Counted from the stretch's first letter, positions 23,116 through 31,968 are shown. The stretch: 47,713 bases of DNA from an uncultured Algibacter sp. (GCA_947502405.1 CANMZT010000014.1:71309-119021), one strand, 5' to 3'. Notes: generated by a model not told the origin, from the letters alone. Made by a program: numbers and translations.

Positions 23116-25665
23116 TTAGAAATTAATTCTTGTACTTATGCTAAATGTTCTACCCTGTCCAAAAAACACTAATGCATCGGCTGCTGAACTATTTGCACCA
23201 TCATCTGCTCTATTGATGAATTCTTCATCAAATAAGTTATAGATTCTTCCAGTTATTCTAGCATCAAAACCACCAAATTCGAAGCTATGGCTTAGGATGA
23301 CGTCTGATAAAAAGTAACTTGGTACTTTCCAAGGTTTAGTATCTAAAGTTTCTTTGGTTGCTCTACTCTGCAAATCGAAATCTGCATAATATCTATCATA
23401 ATAATTGTAATCAAATGAAAAATTTGTTTTATCCGAAAGTTTTAATGTTAAACCAAAAGCTGATGTAGTTTGTGCAGAACGTCCTACTGGAATACCTTTT
23501 AAATATATATCCGTTGTTTCTCCTGTTGGATTTCTATCTATATCAAAGAAAGGAACATCTGTTACATTATTATTCCACGTCCAATCTCCAAAGGAAAGCA
23601 TTCCAGTTAAAGTTAAATAATCTAATGGACGATATTCAAAGTCAAATTCCACACCTTGATGTAAAGCTTCCAAACCATTTATATTTGCGGTTATTAAATC
23701 TTCACCAGTACCTCTGTCTGCAGTTTCTGTTCTATTTTTCCAAATAGTATGATAAACATTTAAATTAGCAGATAATTTTTCTGAACGTAATCCATAGCCC
23801 AATTCAAAACTAGTAATTTTCTGATTTTCTACGCCTTCGTTTAAATCATCATTACTAAAGTTTAACCATACATCATCTAAAAAAGGTACTCTTTCAAAAT
23901 AACCTGCATTGAAAAATACATTATGCATAGTATCAATACGATAATTACCCCCTAGTTTAGCTCCAAAACCAGTAAAACTTTGCACATCTGTTAATTGATT
24001 AGAATCTGAATCTAATTTTTGGAAGAAATCTTCTCTTTGGTATCTACTATTATTAATATTAGCAGCAAAAAATGCTGAAAAATCTTCGTTATCATACTCA
24101 GCTTGACCAAAAGTTCCAATATATTCGTGATATCCTTTATCATGATAATTAATCTTATCACCTACTCTAGTATTTCTAATAGGATTATTTATATCATCAT
24201 CACTAAGAAAATATTGTCCACCTAATAAATCTGTCACTTCTTGAAAGTGCTCCCCAACGTAGTAACGATAATCTGCACCAACGTTTAAATCAATGTAATC
24301 TGAAATTTTCGTATTGAATACACTTAAAGCACCAACCCAAACATGATCATTTCTACTCGCTCTCAATAAAGCTGAAGAACCGTTTGCACCATTAGCTATA
24401 TTTTCATCAACAATTCTATCTAAATCAACAGGCCCAAAACTTCCTATTTTATAATTAGCATCAGAAAATTTACTGCTTTCATCTCCAGCAATTCCACCGC
24501 CTCCTCCAGTTCCTGTTGAACCATAAAAAGAGGTTGAAAGCGTACTATTATCATTAATTCTCCAATAATGATTTAATGAAGCTAATGGTTTGTGATAAAA
24601 ATTATCTTCAATATTAGTTACTTCTCCATTTTTATACCCCCAGTCTGGATTATAACGTATACCTCTATCACTTAATCTATAGTCATTAATTAGAGATCTA
24701 TTTTGACGTTGTCCGTGACGTTGTTTTGCACCAAATACGTTAAATGCAAATTTATGTTCATCATTTAATTTGTATGATATATTAAGAAAATATGAAATTG
24801 CTGTAAAGTTAGTCCCGTCAGCATATGTAGCATCTCCTACCGTTCTATCTCCATAAGCTGTAACAGCAAAACCGTTTTCCTGTAGTCCTGTAGATACTTT
24901 AGCACCATAACGCGTGTACCCATCATTACCAACATCAAAACCAACAAATCCTCCTTTTTCAGAATCTGTAGATTCTGTAATTGTATTTATGGTTCCTCCA
25001 ATAGATGGGACTGCAATTTTAGCAGCTCCTAAACCTCTTTGCGTTTGGACTGTTGATGTAACACTACCTAAACTAGCCCAGTTACTCCAAAACACACGAC
25101 CATTTTCCATATCGTTAACAGGAATACCATTAATTAAAACAGCAACATTTTCGGAATTAAAGCCCCTCATAGTAACTTCTCCATCTCCAAAACCACCACC
25201 GTTACGGGTTACAAAAACACCTGGTGTAGATTTTAAAATCTCTGGAAATTCTTGATTACCTAATTTAAGTTGAATAGCTTCTTTTTTAATTGTCGAAACA
25301 GCAACAGGTGTTTTTCTATCAACAGCTACAGAAGCAATAATCTGTATTTCTTCTAAACCTACCTGATTTGATTCTAATATGACATTCCCAAGAGTTGCAT
25401 CTTCAGAAAAAGAAATCGTTTTAGAGTTATAACCGATGTACGATATTACAATATCTCCAGATGAAGATTTTGTTTTAATGGTGAAGTTACCATCAAAATC
25501 TGTAGTAACACCATTTGATGTACCCTTCTCAATTACATTTGCTCCAGGAAGTGGAATATTAGTTCCTGCTTCTAAAACTGTACCTGAGATAGTACTTTGC
25601 GCCATAACGACTGCAGAAAATAGCAGCGCTAGACCAAACATTAAAAAATGTGTAGTTTTTTTCAT
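23116..25665 (-). CDS. TonB-dependent receptor 2 of the putative nuclease locus
   Basis: An 849-residue receptor. Signal peptide (ending VVMAQ), CarboxypepD_reg-like domain (about 24-105: ISGTVLEAGTNIPLPGANV, TTDFDGNFTIKT), plug (about 110-235: LKSTPGVFVTRNGGGFGDGEV, LINGIPVN, NGRVFWSNWASL, PSIGGTINTI) and a barrel ending RTFSISTRINF. It is the first gene of a compact operon with the choice-of-anchor J lipoprotein and endonuclease I. It is a diverged paralogue of receptor 1. No SusD is present, so it is not a classical SusCD pair. Confidence 0.95.
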   Translation of the reverse strand: MKKTTHFLMFGLALLFSAVVMAQSTISGTVLEAGTNIPLPGANVIEKGTSNGVTTDFDGNFTIKTKSSSGDIVISYIGYNSKTISFSEDATLGNVILESNQVGLEEIQIIASVAVDRKTPVAVSTIKKEAIQLKLGNQEFPEILKSTPGVFVTRNGGGFGDGEVTMRGFNSENVAVLINGIPVNDMENGRVFWSNWASLGSVTSTVQTQRGLGAAKIAVPSIGGTINTITESTDSEKGGFVGFDVGNDGYTRYGAKVSTGLQENGFAVTAYGDRTVGDATYADGTNFTAISYFLNISYKLNDEHKFAFNVFGAKQRHGQRQNRSLINDYRLSDRGIRYNPDWGYKNGEVTNIEDNFYHKPLASLNHYWRINDNSTLSTSFYGSTGTGGGGGIAGDESSKFSDANYKIGSFGPVDLDRIVDENIANGANGSSALLRASRNDHVWVGALSVFNTKISDYIDLNVGADYRYYVGEHFQEVTDLLGGQYFLSDDDINNPIRNTRVGDKINYHDKGYHEYIGTFGQAEYDNEDFSAFFAANINNSRYQREDFFQKLDSDSNQLTDVQSFTGFGAKLGGNYRIDTMHNVFFNAGYFERVPFLDDVWLNFSNDDLNEGVENQKITSFELGYGLRSEKLSANLNVYHTIWKNRTETADRGTGEDLITANINGLEALHQGVEFDFEYRPLDYLTLTGMLSFGDWTWNNNVTDVPFFDIDRNPTGETTDIYLKGIPVGRSAQTTSAFGLTLKLSDKTNFSFDYNYYDRYYADFDLQSRATKETLDTKPWKVPSYFLSDVILSHSFEFGGFDARITGRIYNLFDEEFINRADDGANSSAADALVFFGQGRTFSISTRINF

Positions 25666-25691
25666 AATTATTTATTTGAAATTAGTCGAGA

Positions 25692-25734
25692 CAAAAATAC
25701 ACATTATATCACATGATATATTATGCATGCATAA
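25692..25734 (-). promoter_or_regulatory. Promoter and two adjacent palindromes upstream of TonB receptor 2
   Basis: On the minus strand TATTTTTG (25692-25699) is a good -7 box, 27 bases before the receptor start. Directly upstream lie TATATCA-CA-TGATATA (25705-25720) and then the perfect 14-base palindrome TTATGCATGCATAA (25721-25734). They occupy the place of a -33 element, which is otherwise missing. This suggests regulation by one or two dimeric DNA-binding proteins. Confidence 0.6.
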
Positions 25735-25757
25735 ATTAAATGTTAACAAAAAATAAA

Positions 25758-25799
25758 GCACAAGGAAATTAAGTGTTAATAACGCTAATTTCTTTGTGC
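25758..25799 (-). terminator. Terminator of pgi
   Basis: GCACAAGGAAATTA (25758-25771) pairs with TAATTTCTTTGTGC (25786-25799) with a single G-T pair. On the minus strand the stem is followed by TTTATTTTTTG, giving an intrinsic terminator about 40 bases after the pgi stop codon. Confidence 0.85.
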
Positions 25800-25838
25800 C
25801 TTAAATAAAAAAAATACAAACCTCTGTAAAACAGAAAC

Positions 25839-27458
25839 TTATCTTGATTTTTTATAGTATTCTAACAAATTACTTGTAGATGAATCGTGATTGTTAACAG
25901 ATTGATTGTTAAATTCCTGCAAAATCTTTGATGCTAACTGCTTTCCTAACTCAACCCCGAATTGGTCATAACTAAAAATATTCCAGATAACCCCTTGTAC
26001 AAAAATTTTATGTTCGTACATAGCTATTAACTTCCCTAAACTTTCAGGTGAAAGCTTATTTATAAAAATAGTATTGGTGGGTTTATTGCCTTGAAATATT
26101 TTAAAGGGAATAATAGCTTCTGGTGTTCCTTCAGATACAACCTCATCCTTAGTTTTTCCATTAAGCAAAGCCTCTGTTTGCGCCAAAAAGTTAGACATTA
26201 ACTTATCTTGATGGTCTTGATTACCATGCAAAGACTTAGTAAACCCTATGAAATCAGCTGGAATTAATTTAGTCCCTTGGTGAATAAGTTGAAAAAAAGC
26301 ATGTTGTGAATTGGTTCCTGGCTCTCCCCAAATTAAAGTTCCTGTTTCATAATCAATAGGATATCCATTTCTATCAATACTTTTTCCATTGCTTTCCATA
26401 ATGCCTTGCTGAAGATAAGTTGCAAATTGATTTAAGTATTGAGAATACGGAATAACAGCTTCGCTTTCAGCACCAAAAAAGTTATTATACCAAATGCTTA
26501 TTAGTGCTAAAACTACTGGAATATTACTATCAAAATCTTCACTTTTAAAATGTTCATCCATTTTATAGGCGCCACTTAATAGGGCATCATAGTTATCATA
26601 ACCAACAGCTAAACTAATAGATAACCCAACAGCACTCCACAAAGAAAAACGACCTCCAACCCAATCCCACATTGGGAAAATATTGTTTGGATCTATTCCG
26701 AAATTTTTAACCGAATCGATATTTGTAGAAACTGCAACAAAATGCTTAGCTATATCAGCTTCATTAGCATGCTTTAAAAACCAAGATTTGATGGTATTAG
26801 CATTAGATAGGGTTTCTTGAGTAGTAAACGTTTTAGAAACCACCACAAATAATGTTGTTTCAGGATTCAGTTTCTTGATTACCTCGTTTACATGATCGCC
26901 ATCTACATTGCTAACAAAATGTGTTGTTAAATGGTTTTTATAGTATTGTAAACTATCAACAACCATAGCTGGTCCTAAATCTGATCCTCCAATTCCAATA
27001 TTTACAATATCTGTAAAAGGTTTTCCTGTATAACCTTTTCTATCTCCATTTACAACTTCATTAGTAAACGCTTCTATCTTTCTTTTTACCTTATGTACTT
27101 CTGGAATCACATTCTCTCCATCAACTTTTACATTGTAGGATTCTGGAGCTCTTAATGCTGAATGCAATACTGCTCTACCTTCGGTTTGATTAATAATTTC
27201 TCCTGAGAACTGACTCTCAATGGCTTCTTTAAGTTTAACTTCATCAGCTAATTCTAAAAGATATTTAAACGTTTCTTCAGTAATTCTATTCTTTGAAAAG
27301 TCAACATAAAAATCATCCCATTCAATTTTAAAAGTGTTTGCTCTGTTTTCATCTTTTGCAAACAAGTCCTTCATGTGAACATCTTTTATAGCTTCAAAAT
27401 GCGCTTTTAATTTTCCCCATGAATTCGTTTTTGTAGGGTTTACAGTTGGTAATGCCAT
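25839..27458 (-). CDS. pgi: Glucose-6-phosphate isomerase
   Basis: A 539-residue enzyme of normal length. Signatures include [23 protein letters not shown], the [15 protein letters not shown] motif, [10 protein letters not shown] with the catalytic Glu region, [19 protein letters not shown] and the C-terminal [12 protein letters not shown]. It interconverts glucose 6-phosphate and fructose 6-phosphate in glycolysis and gluconeogenesis. It follows the M23 gene by 10 bases and ends the co-directional block. Confidence 0.99.
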   Translation of the reverse strand: MALPTVNPTKTNSWGKLKAHFEAIKDVHMKDLFAKDENRANTFKIEWDDFYVDFSKNRITEETFKYLLELADEVKLKEAIESQFSGEIINQTEGRAVLHSALRAPESYNVKVDGENVIPEVHKVKRKIEAFTNEVVNGDRKGYTGKPFTDIVNIGIGGSDLGPAMVVDSLQYYKNHLTTHFVSNVDGDHVNEVIKKLNPETTLFVVVSKTFTTQETLSNANTIKSWFLKHANEADIAKHFVAVSTNIDSVKNFGIDPNNIFPMWDWVGGRFSLWSAVGLSISLAVGYDNYDALLSGAYKMDEHFKSEDFDSNIPVVLALISIWYNNFFGAESEAVIPYSQYLNQFATYLQQGIMESNGKSIDRNGYPIDYETGTLIWGEPGTNSQHAFFQLIHQGTKLIPADFIGFTKSLHGNQDHQDKLMSNFLAQTEALLNGKTKDEVVSEGTPEAIIPFKIFQGNKPTNTIFINKLSPESLGKLIAMYEHKIFVQGVIWNIFSYDQFGVELGKQLASKILQEFNNQSVNNHDSSTSNLLEYYKKSR

Positions 27459-27468
27459 GATTATCTAA

Positions 27469-28803
27469 TTAATAGTTAATTGATACGAGATTATCGTTTT
27501 GTTTAATGGTATGCTCAGGTTGATTTTGTTCCTCAAAAACATCCTCTAAAAAATGAATATTATCTAACTGATATTTTATAGGTTGAATAAAATTCAAGTA
27601 TTTTACTTTTAATGAATCTGAAATAGGTTTAGCCTCTGGTAATTTCTGTTTAAATGGATCTACTTGTTTTCCGTTTTTCCAAAAACGATAACACACATGA
27701 GGGCCACCAGTATTACCTGTCATACCAACCCAACCTATTACATCACCTTGTTTTACAAACTGTCCTACTTTTGCTTTTCGCTTTCGCATGTGCAAATACT
27801 GTGTTTCGTATGTAGCATTATGTCTTATTTTTACATAATTCCCATTACCTCCTCTTCGTTTAGATTCGGTAACGGTTCCGTTTGCCGTTGCCATTATGGG
27901 TGTACCTATTGGTGCTGCAAAATCAGTTCCTTTGTGTGGTCGTACTTTAAATCCATAAACCGCAATACGCCGTTTTAAATTATAGCGAGATGATATTCTA
28001 CTAAACTTAACTGGAGCTTTTAAAAAAGCACGACGTAAATTTTTAGCATCTTCACTAAAGTAATCTACTATACCTTTTACTGAATCCGTTACAAACTCAA
28101 AAGCATAAAAAGGCTCTTTGTTATGCTCAAAATATGCTGCTTTTACTTTATGCACACCAGTATAAATGGTGTCATCTATATATTTATCAGTATAAATAAC
28201 TTTAAATCTATCTCCTTTTTGAAGCCTCCTAAAATCTATGGTCCAAGCGTAAATTTCATCAGCCATTTTATAAGCTAATCTGGGACTCAAACCTTGTTCT
28301 TCCAGTGTTTCAGAGATATTATTATTTATTACACCTGTTGCCGTTTTCTCAACATATTTAATAGGTTTCCTATCCGTGTAGGCATGTATAGAGTCTTGGA
28401 AATTTATAACAACATACTCTTCCAAATTAGGTTGATAAATAAAACATTTTGGGGTTTCTAAAGAATCCTTTGCGCATAAAAGTGTATAAGGTTTCCCAAC
28501 TTGTAGGCGTCTAATATCAAATGTATCTTTAGCTTTTTCAGCAATATTGAAAATTTTAGGATACCCCACATGGTTACGCTCTAATATTTCACCAAAACTA
28601 TCGCCTTTTCTAATAGTGTCTTTTTTAACAATGAAATCTTCTACATTAAAGCCAAATTCTAAAACTTCTTCTGGTTCTTCAACAATAGAAATTGGCTCAA
28701 CTACAACTGGCTTTTCATCATCTTTACACCCAATAAGTCCAAAGACTAATAATACTAATATTAAATATCTGTTCCCCACGTTTCTATTTCTTTTTCGGTC
28801 CAT
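27469..28803 (-). CDS. M23-type peptidase lipoprotein (envelope/LytM-like) with Cys in a metal-ligand position
   Basis: 444 residues if it starts at ATG 28803, which gives a basic n-region, a hydrophobic stretch and the lipobox GLIGC (Cys26). A GTG at 28779 is an alternative. The Glu-rich linker precedes an OapA/LysM-like helical region (GDSFGEILERNHVGYPKIFNIAEK) and an M23 domain. Of the metal and catalytic residues, HKGTDF is present, as are LHMRKR and PHVC. In the usual HxH motif the second His is replaced by Cys (codon 27691-27693). M23 enzymes cut peptidoglycan cross-links. Degenerate ones instead activate amidases. It overlaps the 3' end of the tryptophan dioxygenase gene by 43 bases, which implies translational coupling. 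Confidence 0.9.
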   Translation of the reverse strand: MDRKRNRNVGNRYLILVLLVFGLIGCKDDEKPVVVEPISIVEEPEEVLEFGFNVEDFIVKKDTIRKGDSFGEILERNHVGYPKIFNIAEKAKDTFDIRRLQVGKPYTLLCAKDSLETPKCFIYQPNLEEYVVINFQDSIHAYTDRKPIKYVEKTATGVINNNISETLEEQGLSPRLAYKMADEIYAWTIDFRRLQKGDRFKVIYTDKYIDDTIYTGVHKVKAAYFEHNKEPFYAFEFVTDSVKGIVDYFSEDAKNLRRAFLKAPVKFSRISSRYNLKRRIAVYGFKVRPHKGTDFAAPIGTPIMATANGTVTESKRRGGNGNYVKIRHNATYETQYLHMRKRKAKVGQFVKQGDVIGWVGMTGNTGGPHVCYRFWKNGKQVDPFKQKLPEAKPISDSLKVKYLNFIQPIKYQLDNIHFLEDVFEEQNQPEHTIKQNDNLVSINY

Positions 28804-29675
28804 AAATCTGGAAAAAATATTCTTTTTTGATACTTTGGGTGCATGTACTTTACCCATTCACTACCTCCAGTAGCTTCAGCAGTTTTACCCCCTATATTTA
28901 AATAATGATTTGCTGTATTATAATGTGCCATAACCCATTTTACGTTAACCGTATAATCATAATGGCGCATGGCTTTAATTAAGGCTTTATTTTCTCTGTC
29001 CTTTTTTGGTAATGCTTTGTACTTAGACCATAAATTTCTCCCTTCATAATCCTTGGAAAACTTGATAAACTCTTCTTTATAGCGTTCTTCAAAAGCAGAC
29101 AATGTATACGTTTTTTTGCCCGTTTTATAATCTTTACCAGCTGCTTGCCAATACAATTGCTCAAAGGCACTATTACAACAAATGTTTTTATCCACCTTAT
29201 CTCTAAAGCGCTTATCTATTAAGTTTATTAAATCGGTAGAAGCAAATTCTACCATTCTGTATTGTGCGCTTTGAAATCCACTAGCTGGTGTTAAAGTCGT
29301 TCGAAATTGGTTGTATTGATCAATATTCATTCCGTCTTTCATTATACTAAAAGAAGACGTTAGCACATCAAAATAGCGACTTACACGCATTACCTTTTCG
29401 GTAAATTCTGCAACACTAAAATCATTTTGAGCTACTTGTTCTAACTCGGTAAGTATCATTTTAAATAGCAATTCGCTAATTTGATGATACATAATAAACA
29501 CCATTTCGTCTGGAAAATCAGTTCTGGGTTTTTGTAGATTTAATAAAACATCCGTTTGAATGTAATCCCAGTAGTTAATGGGTTTACTGTGTAACAATCC
29601 TTCCAAGTGCACCTCAACGTCTTGGTCTATGGCATCGTATTTTTCTTTAAGTTGGTTGGTTATTTTAGAGTTCAA
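28761..29675 (-). CDS. kynA: Tryptophan 2,3-dioxygenase
   Basis: A 304-residue heme enzyme that opens the indole ring of tryptophan to N-formylkynurenine, the first step of the kynurenine pathway. Family features: LNLQKPRTDFPDEMVFIMYHQISELLFK (substrate pocket region), the LTPASGFQSAQYRMVE motif, and the C-terminal AHYNTANHYLNIGG plus ATGGSEW, where the proximal heme His and the substrate-binding Gly/Ser loop lie. The ending differs from the common GTGGSSG form, so this is the divergent Bacteroidota type. No other kynurenine gene is in the window. Confidence 0.93.
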   Translation of the reverse strand: MNSKITNQLKEKYDAIDQDVEVHLEGLLHSKPINYWDYIQTDVLLNLQKPRTDFPDEMVFIMYHQISELLFKMILTELEQVAQNDFSVAEFTEKVMRVSRYFDVLTSSFSIMKDGMNIDQYNQFRTTLTPASGFQSAQYRMVEFASTDLINLIDKRFRDKVDKNICCNSAFEQLYWQAAGKDYKTGKKTYTLSAFEERYKEEFIKFSKDYEGRNLWSKYKALPKKDRENKALIKAMRHYDYTVNVKWVMAHYNTANHYLNIGGKTAEATGGSEWVKYMHPKYQKRIFFPDLWTEKEIETWGTDI

Positions 29676-29681
29676 AATACC

Positions 29682-30464
29682 TTAATTATTAACAACTATT
29701 TTAAAAGGGTGCTTGAGTCCTTTAAATGCTTCTAAATCGGCTCTTAAAGACCCAACAGCTAAATCTGCTTTAATACGCAAAGGTACTTTATTTTTGTCTT
29801 TCGATACCCATAGTGTTAAACTTTCTTCCTCTTTAAAAACACGGCCTGCCATTACATATGGTCTAAATTTAAGCGACTCAATATTTCCAAATTCAGTATC
29901 AATAGTTTCTTCTCCTAAATACTTTAGTTTAAAACCATAATTTTCTTCATCAAAAAACATATCAATCTTTACCTCATCACCAACTTTTAAAGACCTTGTA
30001 TCTAAATTATTCCGCAAATAATAAAACGTAGATACCATATCTTGAATGTTAGGTTTAGTATCAATAACCTTTCTTGTCTTTTTCTTCTTATTGTTTATGT
30101 GGGCTTTGTTATTTTCTTGATCAAACTCTATTTCTAAATCTTTTGTATGCCCACCTTCATAAATATTTCTAACAAATTTATAAGGCATAATGGTTTGCTT
30201 ATCAAAATAGCTTTCATACCTATCTTTAACCTTAAAAAACCATTTAATCATGCCAGTAGTCCAGCCCTTCCCTACTACATGGTACACATCTTTATTACCA
30301 AGTTTAGCATCTTTAACCGTAAGTGTTGCATTACCTGCCTTAAGCCAATTGCTGTAACTCATTTTAAACTTAAACCATTCGCCACTTTCAAAAGCTGATT
30401 CTTGTTGAGAAAAAGCAGTTTGCATGGAAACTATAGCAATACATATAAGTAGTAGTCTTTTCAT
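29682..30464 (-). CDS. DUF3108 family exported protein
   Basis: A 260-residue protein with a signal peptide (ending QTAFSQQ, no lipobox). The mature part is beta-rich and fits DUF3108: FESGEWFKFKMSYSNWLKAGNATLTV, YESYFDKQTIMPYKFVRNIYEGG, IQDMVSTFYYLRN, FFDEENYGFKLKYLGEE and LWVSKDKNKVPLRI. DUF3108 proteins are thought to lie in the periplasm with a lipocalin-like or LolA-like barrel. No activity is known to me. It ends 6 bases before the tryptophan dioxygenase start and is therefore the first gene of a DUF3108, kynA, M23, pgi block with its own promoter. Confidence 0.9.
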   Translation of the reverse strand: MKRLLLICIAIVSMQTAFSQQESAFESGEWFKFKMSYSNWLKAGNATLTVKDAKLGNKDVYHVVGKGWTTGMIKWFFKVKDRYESYFDKQTIMPYKFVRNIYEGGHTKDLEIEFDQENNKAHINNKKKKTRKVIDTKPNIQDMVSTFYYLRNNLDTRSLKVGDEVKIDMFFDEENYGFKLKYLGEETIDTEFGNIESLKFRPYVMAGRVFKEEESLTLWVSKDKNKVPLRIKADLAVGSLRADLEAFKGLKHPFKIVVNN

Positions 30465-30540
30465 TTTCTTTGGGTAATTGTAATGTAACTCCGTAGCGAA
30501 ACATTTATTGTTTTTAAGTAAGAAATTACAATTACTGTTC

Positions 30541-30569
30541 CAAAAATAAAAATTTTATTGTATTAGCAA
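30541..30569 (-). promoter_or_regulatory. Promoter of the DUF3108-kynA-M23-pgi block
   Basis: On the minus strand TTG (30567-30569) and TATTTTTG (30541-30548) are separated by 18 bases, a close match to the Bacteroidota promoter consensus. The start codon lies 76 bases downstream. Confidence 0.7.
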
Positions 30570-30624
30570 GGGTTAAGCGCATTATAGTTGTGTTAGATTA
30601 ACAAAAATTAACGCATTATTAGCA

Positions 30625-30753
30625 TTTGGGCGTTACCACAATCCCGATAGCTATCGGGAGGGCTATTCGTTACAAGTCCTCGCACTTCTCCCGATCCCGA
30701 TAGCTATCGGGGTCGGGATCAGGCTGTGGGCTTTTCACTGCTATCCCTAACGC
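30625..30753 (+). repeat. Dispersed intergenic repeat, copy 4
   Basis: It runs from TTTGGGCGTTACC to CTATCCCTAACGC. It contains the perfect palindrome CCCGATAGCTATCGGG twice (near 30643-30658 and 30696-30711). The second lies inside a longer near-perfect palindrome, CCCGATCCCGATAG / CTATCGGGGTCGGG. TACAAGTCCTCGC is shared with copy 3. The TAACGC end touches the terminator at 30754. Confidence 0.88.
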
Positions 30754-30787
30754 AAAAAACCTGCTAGAAGTAAACTAACAGGTTTTT
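30754..30787 (-). terminator. Terminator of the 4-hydroxyphenylpyruvate dioxygenase gene
   Basis: AAAAAACCTG (30754-30763) pairs with CAGGTTTTT (30779-30787), with inner TAG/CTA pairs. On the minus strand the stem ends in TTTTTT. It lies 21 bases after the stop codon. Confidence 0.88.
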
Positions 30788-30807
30788 ATTTACATAATAA
30801 CTAAAAA

Positions 30808-31968
30808 TTAAAGCGTACCCCTTTTTGCTTGCTCGCGCTCAATAGATTCAAACAATGCCTTAAAATTTCCAGCACCAAAACCTCTAGCCCCCATACGCTG
30901 AATAATTTCAAAAAACAAGGTTGGTCTATCTTCAACAGGCTTAGTGAATATTTGTAACAAATAGCCTTCCTCGTCGGCATCAATCATAATACCTAGTTTT
31001 TTTAAGGCTTCAATATCTTCTCGTAATTCGTGGCTATGCTCTTCTAAGCGTCCTGGTACTGCTCGATAATATTCTTCTGGCGGAATTGATAAAAACTCCA
31101 CACCTCTGCTTCTTAACTGGCTTACTGTTGTAATAATATCATCTGTTGCTACGGCAATGTGTTGCACACCAGCACCTTCATAAAAATCAAGATATTCTTC
31201 AATTTGCGAACGTTTTTTACCTTCAGCAGGCTCGTTAATAGGGAATTTTATACGTCCGTTTCCATTACTCATCACTTTACTCATAAGTGCAGAGTATTCC
31301 GTATGGATTTGGGTATCATCAAAAGACAAGAAATTCTCAAACCCCATAACATCTTCATACCATTTTACCCACTTATTCATTTGGCCCCATCCTACATTAC
31401 CTACCATGTGGTCTATAAATTTTAAACCTGCTGGATCTGGGTTATAATCACTCTCCCAAGCTTCAAATCCTGGTAAAAAAGCACCCTTGTAGTTTTTGCG
31501 TTCTACAAACATGTGTACCGTTTCTCCGTAGGTGTAAATTCCTGCTCGCACCACTTCACCATATTCGTCTTTTTCAACGGTTGGCTCCATATATGATTTT
31601 GCACCTCTACTTGTAGTTTCTTCATGTGCTTTTTTAGCATCTTCAACCCAAAGTGCAATAACTTTCACACCATCACCGTGTTTAACTATATGTTTATTAA
31701 TTGGCGATTTACTGTTTAATGGTGTGGTTAGTACTAATTTTATTTTATCTTGTTTTAACACATAACTTACAGAATCTTTAGCACCAGTTTCTAAACCTCT
31801 GTAGGCATAAGATTGAAAACCAAATGCTGTTTTATAAAAGTGTGCGGATTGTTTTGCATTACCTACATAGAATTCTACATAGTCTGTTCCAAGAAGTGGC
31901 AAAAAGTCTTGTGCCCCTTCAAATATTTTTTCTAAACCGTAGTTTACTGATTTTATGTCTTTACTCAT
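30808..31968 (-). CDS. hppD: 4-hydroxyphenylpyruvate dioxygenase
   Basis: A 386-residue Fe(II) enzyme converting 4-hydroxyphenylpyruvate to homogentisate in tyrosine degradation. It has two vicinal-oxygen-chelate halves. The iron ligands are recognisable in FIDHMVGNV (His), GVQHIAVATDD (His) and TLFFEIIQRMG (Glu) in the C-terminal half. The Gly-rich C-terminus GARGFGAGNFKALFESIEREQ is also typical. The homogentisate dioxygenase gene lies upstream on the same strand, with a four-helix-bundle gene between. Confidence 0.98.
   Translation of the reverse strand: MSKDIKSVNYGLEKIFEGAQDFLPLLGTDYVEFYVGNAKQSAHFYKTAFGFQSYAYRGLETGAKDSVSYVLKQDKIKLVLTTPLNSKSPINKHIVKHGDGVKVIALWVEDAKKAHEETTSRGAKSYMEPTVEKDEYGEVVRAGIYTYGETVHMFVERKNYKGAFLPGFEAWESDYNPDPAGLKFIDHMVGNVGWGQMNKWVKWYEDVMGFENFLSFDDTQIHTEYSALMSKVMSNGNGRIKFPINEPAEGKKRSQIEEYLDFYEGAGVQHIAVATDDIITTVSQLRSRGVEFLSIPPEEYYRAVPGRLEEHSHELREDIEALKKLGIMIDADEEGYLLQIFTKPVEDRPTLFFEIIQRMGARGFGAGNFKALFESIEREQAKRGTL

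Larger units (their letters stand above)
30465..30807. other. 343-base intergenic region
   Basis: It contains the DUF3108 promoter, the dispersed repeat copy 4 and the terminator of the 4-hydroxyphenylpyruvate dioxygenase gene. No gene is visible. Confidence 0.8.

Noticed and set aside
28804-28857. 18-codon extension of the M23 lipoprotein inside the dioxygenase gene
   Set aside because: It would move the lipobox to residue 44, too far for a signal peptide. The start at 28803 gives a normal one.
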